A DNA stretch of 64,000 nt from an uncultured Sutterella sp. (GTDB taxonomy: Bacteria; Pseudomonadota; Gammaproteobacteria; Burkholderiales; Burkholderiaceae_F): contig CALESB010000022.1 in the NCBI GenBank assembly GCA_937906995.1, positions 1 through 64,000 of the forward strand. Direction: 5' to 3'. The notes beneath the pieces were generated by a model. It was not told the origin of the DNA. It was given only the letters and a program-made list of their open reading frames with translations, and made no database searches. Within the stretch, counting starts at the first letter, position 1, and the number at the start of each line of letters is the position of its first letter. The translations under genes were made by a program, and so were the position numbers. Shown piece after piece: positions 61,614 through 64,000 of the stretch.

Positions 61614-62165
61614 TTAATAATGATGTTTAGCGGTGGGATCTGGGGTTAAAAACATACGATCAAGAGTAGTTTCCCATTTTCCCTGGGATTTTAATATGAA
61701 TTCTGCCAACTCTCTGACAGCACCATTGCCACCTTCAAATCGACTCTTGAATTCTGCGAGTTTTAAAATTTCATCATTTGCATCACTCGGACAGGCAGCT
61801 AGGCCAACTTTCTGAATGACTGCATAGTCAGGTAAATCATCGCCAATGTAAGCCATACAATCGGTAGAAATCCCCGTTTTTTCAGATAAAACAGCAAGAC
61901 CTGCGACTTTATCACGTTGCCCTTGCAAAACGTTAACAATGCCTAGTTCTTGGGTACGTTTTTCTAAAATTTTAGAGCTTCGAGCAGTTAAAATAGCAAC
62001 CTCAATGCCATTGGCTAAAAGCATTTTGATGCCAAGGCCATCCTTAACATTAAAGGCTTTAAAAAGCTCACCTTCATTGCCGATATAGATTTTGCCGTCT
62101 GTTAAAACGCCATCAACATCACAGATTAATAATTTAACGCGACTTGCTTTTTCTTTGATACCCAT
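61614..62165 (-). CDS. kdsC: 3-deoxy-D-manno-octulosonate 8-phosphate phosphatase KdsC
   Basis: HAD phosphatase removing phosphate from Kdo-8-P. 183 aa; D16-V-D18 in LLICDVDGVLTDG, RSSKILEKR, and YIGDDLPDY. Upstream of lptC, downstream of kdsD by 12 bases. Confidence 0.95.
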   Translation of the reverse strand: MGIKEKASRVKLLICDVDGVLTDGKIYIGNEGELFKAFNVKDGLGIKMLLANGIEVAILTARSSKILEKRTQELGIVNVLQGQRDKVAGLAVLSEKTGISTDCMAYIGDDLPDYAVIQKVGLAACPSDANDEILKLAEFKSRFEGGNGAVRELAEFILKSQGKWETTLDRMFLTPDPTAKHHY

Positions 62166-62177
62166 TATGAGAGTCCT

Positions 62178-63164
62178 TTAAAGTACTTTCGCAGTCATAA
62201 GATCTTGGATATGAAGCGCACCGATGAGACAACCCTGAGAATCTGTAACAAGCAGTTGATTACAAAGTGCCTCATTGAGAATATGAGCAGCTTCAGTTGC
62301 CAAAGCATTCTGAGAGATAACTTTTGGTGATTTAGTCATGACATCTTCAATTTTAATTTCACGAATGTCACCAACTCTTTCGATTAAACGGCGTAAATCA
62401 CCTTCTGTAAAAATACCGACTACACGGTTATCCACGTCAATAACAGAGGTCATGCCAATGTGTTTACGCGTGATTTCACGCACGGCATCTAAGACTGTGA
62501 CCCCAACCGTTACCTTTGGAATATCATCACCTGTTCTCATAACATCATTAACATGAATGAGTAAACGACGGCCCAGCGCACCACCAGGATGCGAACGAGC
62601 AAAGTCTTCAGGTTTAAAACCCTTGGCATCTAAGCATGCAACAGCTAACGCATCTCCCATTGCTAAAGTTGCTGTTGTACTTGTTGTTGGTGCTAAGCCT
62701 AGTGGGCATGCTTCTTGGCGTACTCCAATATCCAAGTGCACATCAGCGTGTTGAGCAAGTGTGCTATCAGGAGCACTCGTCATAGCAATTAAAGGTGTTC
62801 CTTCGCGCTTGAGTACAGGAATGATTGTGAGTAATTCACTTGTGGTGCCAGAGTTGGAGATGGCAATAACAACATCATCCTTTGTGATCATGCCTAAATC
62901 ACCATGTGCTGCTTCTGCAGCATGTACAAAGAATGCTGGCGTGCCAGTAGAAGCCAATGTTGCCGCAATTTTTCGACCGATATGACCGCTTTTGCCCACA
63001 CCAGATACGACAACACGTCCTCGACAATCAAGCAAAATTTGAACAGCTTGAAGAAATTCTTTGCCCAAACGAGAAGACATATCAAGCAAAGACTGTGCCT
63101 CCTGAGTTAAAACAGTTTGAGCAAGTTTTAACGTGGATTCTTTCGTATTTGCATGTGTAAGCAT
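62178..63164 (-). CDS. kdsD: Arabinose-5-phosphate isomerase KdsD
   Basis: Converts ribulose 5-phosphate to arabinose 5-phosphate, first step of Kdo synthesis. 328 aa, the same length as E. coli KdsD: SIS domain (GVGKSGHIGRKIAATLASTGTPAFFVH, SNSGTTSELL) and two C-terminal CBS domains (about 205-328). ATG at 63164 with GAAGGA upstream; a TTG at 63185 also opens the frame. First gene of the kds-lpt cluster. Confidence 0.94.
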   Translation of the reverse strand: MLTHANTKESTLKLAQTVLTQEAQSLLDMSSRLGKEFLQAVQILLDCRGRVVVSGVGKSGHIGRKIAATLASTGTPAFFVHAAEAAHGDLGMITKDDVVIAISNSGTTSELLTIIPVLKREGTPLIAMTSAPDSTLAQHADVHLDIGVRQEACPLGLAPTTSTTATLAMGDALAVACLDAKGFKPEDFARSHPGGALGRRLLIHVNDVMRTGDDIPKVTVGVTVLDAVREITRKHIGMTSVIDVDNRVVGIFTEGDLRRLIERVGDIREIKIEDVMTKSPKVISQNALATEAAHILNEALCNQLLVTDSQGCLIGALHIQDLMTAKVL

Positions 63165-63258
63165 CACATATCCTTCTTTATACAATTTGTCTCAATCATA
63201 CCATTGGCGTTTCTTTCATCAATGGCTAAGTGTTTCAAAACGTTCAATATTTATAACT

Positions 63259-63990
63259 TTAATGATTTAAAATCTTTGATAAAAATTGAACAGCTCGATC
63301 ACTCTTGGGCTGCGTGAAGAATTCTTGGGTTGGAGCATCTTCGAGGATTTGTCCATTTTCCATGAAAAGAACTCTATCCGCGACGCGTCGAGCAAAACCC
63401 ATTTCATGAGTGACAACAATCATTGTCATGCCTTCTTGGGCCAATTCAACCATAACGTCTAGTACTTCATTGATCATCTCGGGGTCAAGTGCAGACGTAG
63501 GTTCATCAAAAAGCATGCATACAGGGTCCATAGCCAAGGCTCTGGCAATTGCAACTCGTTGTTGTTGCCCACCAGACAGTTGTCCCGGGAATTTGTTAGC
63601 GTGATCTGCGAGGTGTACACGCTCTAAAAGTTCGAGGCCTCGCTTGACAGCTTCCTTGCGGCTTCGTCCCAAAACTTTCATTTGAGCTAAAGCTAAATTA
63701 TCCGTAATAGATAAGTGAGGAAAGAGCTCAAAGTGTTGGAATACCATACCGATATGCTGGCGTAATTGCGGCAAATCTGTCTTAGGATCACCAACATTAA
63801 TACCGTTGACGATAATCTCTCCCTCTTGAAAGGGTTCTAGTGCATTAACGCACTTGATAAGAGTGGACTTACCGGAACCAGAAGGTCCACAAACCACCAC
63901 GACTTCACCCTTGTTAACTGTTGCTGAACAATTTTTTAATACTTGGAACGACTCCGAGTACCACTTACTGATATTACGAATTTCAATCAT
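63259..63990 (-). CDS. Polar amino acid ABC transporter ATP-binding protein
   Basis: 243 aa ATPase of the GlnQ/GltL/HisP type. Walker A GPSGSGKST, signature LSGGQQQRVAIARAL, Walker B CMLFDEPTSALDPEM, and THEMGFARRVADRV. Complete inside the window; partner permease and binding-protein genes would lie beyond the right edge. Glutamate/aspartate (GltL) or glutamine (GlnQ) uptake are the likeliest roles. Confidence 0.92.
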   Translation of the reverse strand: MIEIRNISKWYSESFQVLKNCSATVNKGEVVVVCGPSGSGKSTLIKCVNALEPFQEGEIIVNGINVGDPKTDLPQLRQHIGMVFQHFELFPHLSITDNLALAQMKVLGRSRKEAVKRGLELLERVHLADHANKFPGQLSGGQQQRVAIARALAMDPVCMLFDEPTSALDPEMINEVLDVMVELAQEGMTMIVVTHEMGFARRVADRVLFMENGQILEDAPTQEFFTQPKSDRAVQFLSKILNH

Positions 63991-64000
63991 CGGATTGTCC

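Noticed and set aside
1..64000. Possible CRISPR arrays, insertion sequences or prophage
   Set aside because: No regularly spaced repeats, transposase, integrase or phage structural genes were seen. The XRE regulator and FtsK-like ATPase are isolated genes without mobile-element company.

Overview
This 64 kb window is a gene-dense, almost entirely chromosomal stretch of a Gram-negative bacterium. The gene content and local gene orders (lptC-lptA-lptB-ptsN-rapZ, ispE-tRNA-Gln-prs-rplY-pth-ychF, two lpxL-like genes followed by dapF with metK nearby, and an SAH riboswitch before ahcY) point to a betaproteobacterium of the order Burkholderiales. The AT-rich composition, compact gaps and mix of functions (FocA/NirC channel, NarX/NarL-type two-component pair) would fit a host-associated lineage such as Sutterellaceae. 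The order is well supported; the family is only a guess. There is no rRNA, insertion sequence, phage, plasmid or CRISPR array; one tRNA gene (Gln, anticodon TTG) is present.

Layout. 1-3.6 kb: start of an unidentified leftward gene, then a HemN/HemW-like radical SAM protein paired with a long-chain acyl-CoA ligase. 3.7-14.1 kb: uup, lpoA divergent from rsmI, ttcA-folB-cca-slt, 5-formyltetrahydrofolate cyclo-ligase, a MATE exporter. 14.2-19.4 kb: methyl-cycle genes ahcY (with SAH riboswitch) and metK (with an unexplained structured leader), trpS between them, and a FocA/NirC-type channel. 19.5-25 kb: two late lipid A acyltransferases, dapF, rlmI, a COG0523 GTPase and a cysteine-poor DksA. 25.1-33.5 kb: sppA, a HAD nucleotidase, an orphan FtsK-type ATPase with its own terminator, a membrane metallophosphoesterase, ctpA-envC-gpmA. 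33.7-38.6 kb: a rhodanese-fold protein without the catalytic Cys, secB, a NarX/NarL-like pair and a SotB-type exporter. 38.8-45.3 kb: ppx-ftsE-ftsX-rpoH-trmL, coaD-rsmD divergent from ftsY. 45.4-51.5 kb: asmA-like, an XRE regulator, ychF, DUF523, pth, a radical SAM protein. 51.5-56.9 kb: rplY, prs, tRNA-Gln, ispE, lolB, a TPR protein. 57-64 kb: mutY, then the leftward envelope cluster kdsD-kdsC-lptC-lptA-lptB-ptsN-rapZ and an amino-acid ABC ATPase.

The genes converge on envelope construction: lipid A acylation, Kdo synthesis and LPS transport, lipoprotein insertion, peptidoglycan synthesis and hydrolysis (LpoA, Slt, EnvC with FtsEX, CtpA, DapF), and protein targeting (SecB, FtsY, SppA), with RpoH and DksA as global regulators. 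Most of the window is ordinary housekeeping DNA. The least ordinary items are the stand-alone FtsK-like ATPase (27.7-28.7 kb), the radical SAM/acyl-CoA ligase pair (0.3-3.5 kb), the metK and prs leaders, and several conserved proteins that have lost expected residues (YibN-like, DksA, Cca, LpoA). No clearly new multi-gene system is evident.
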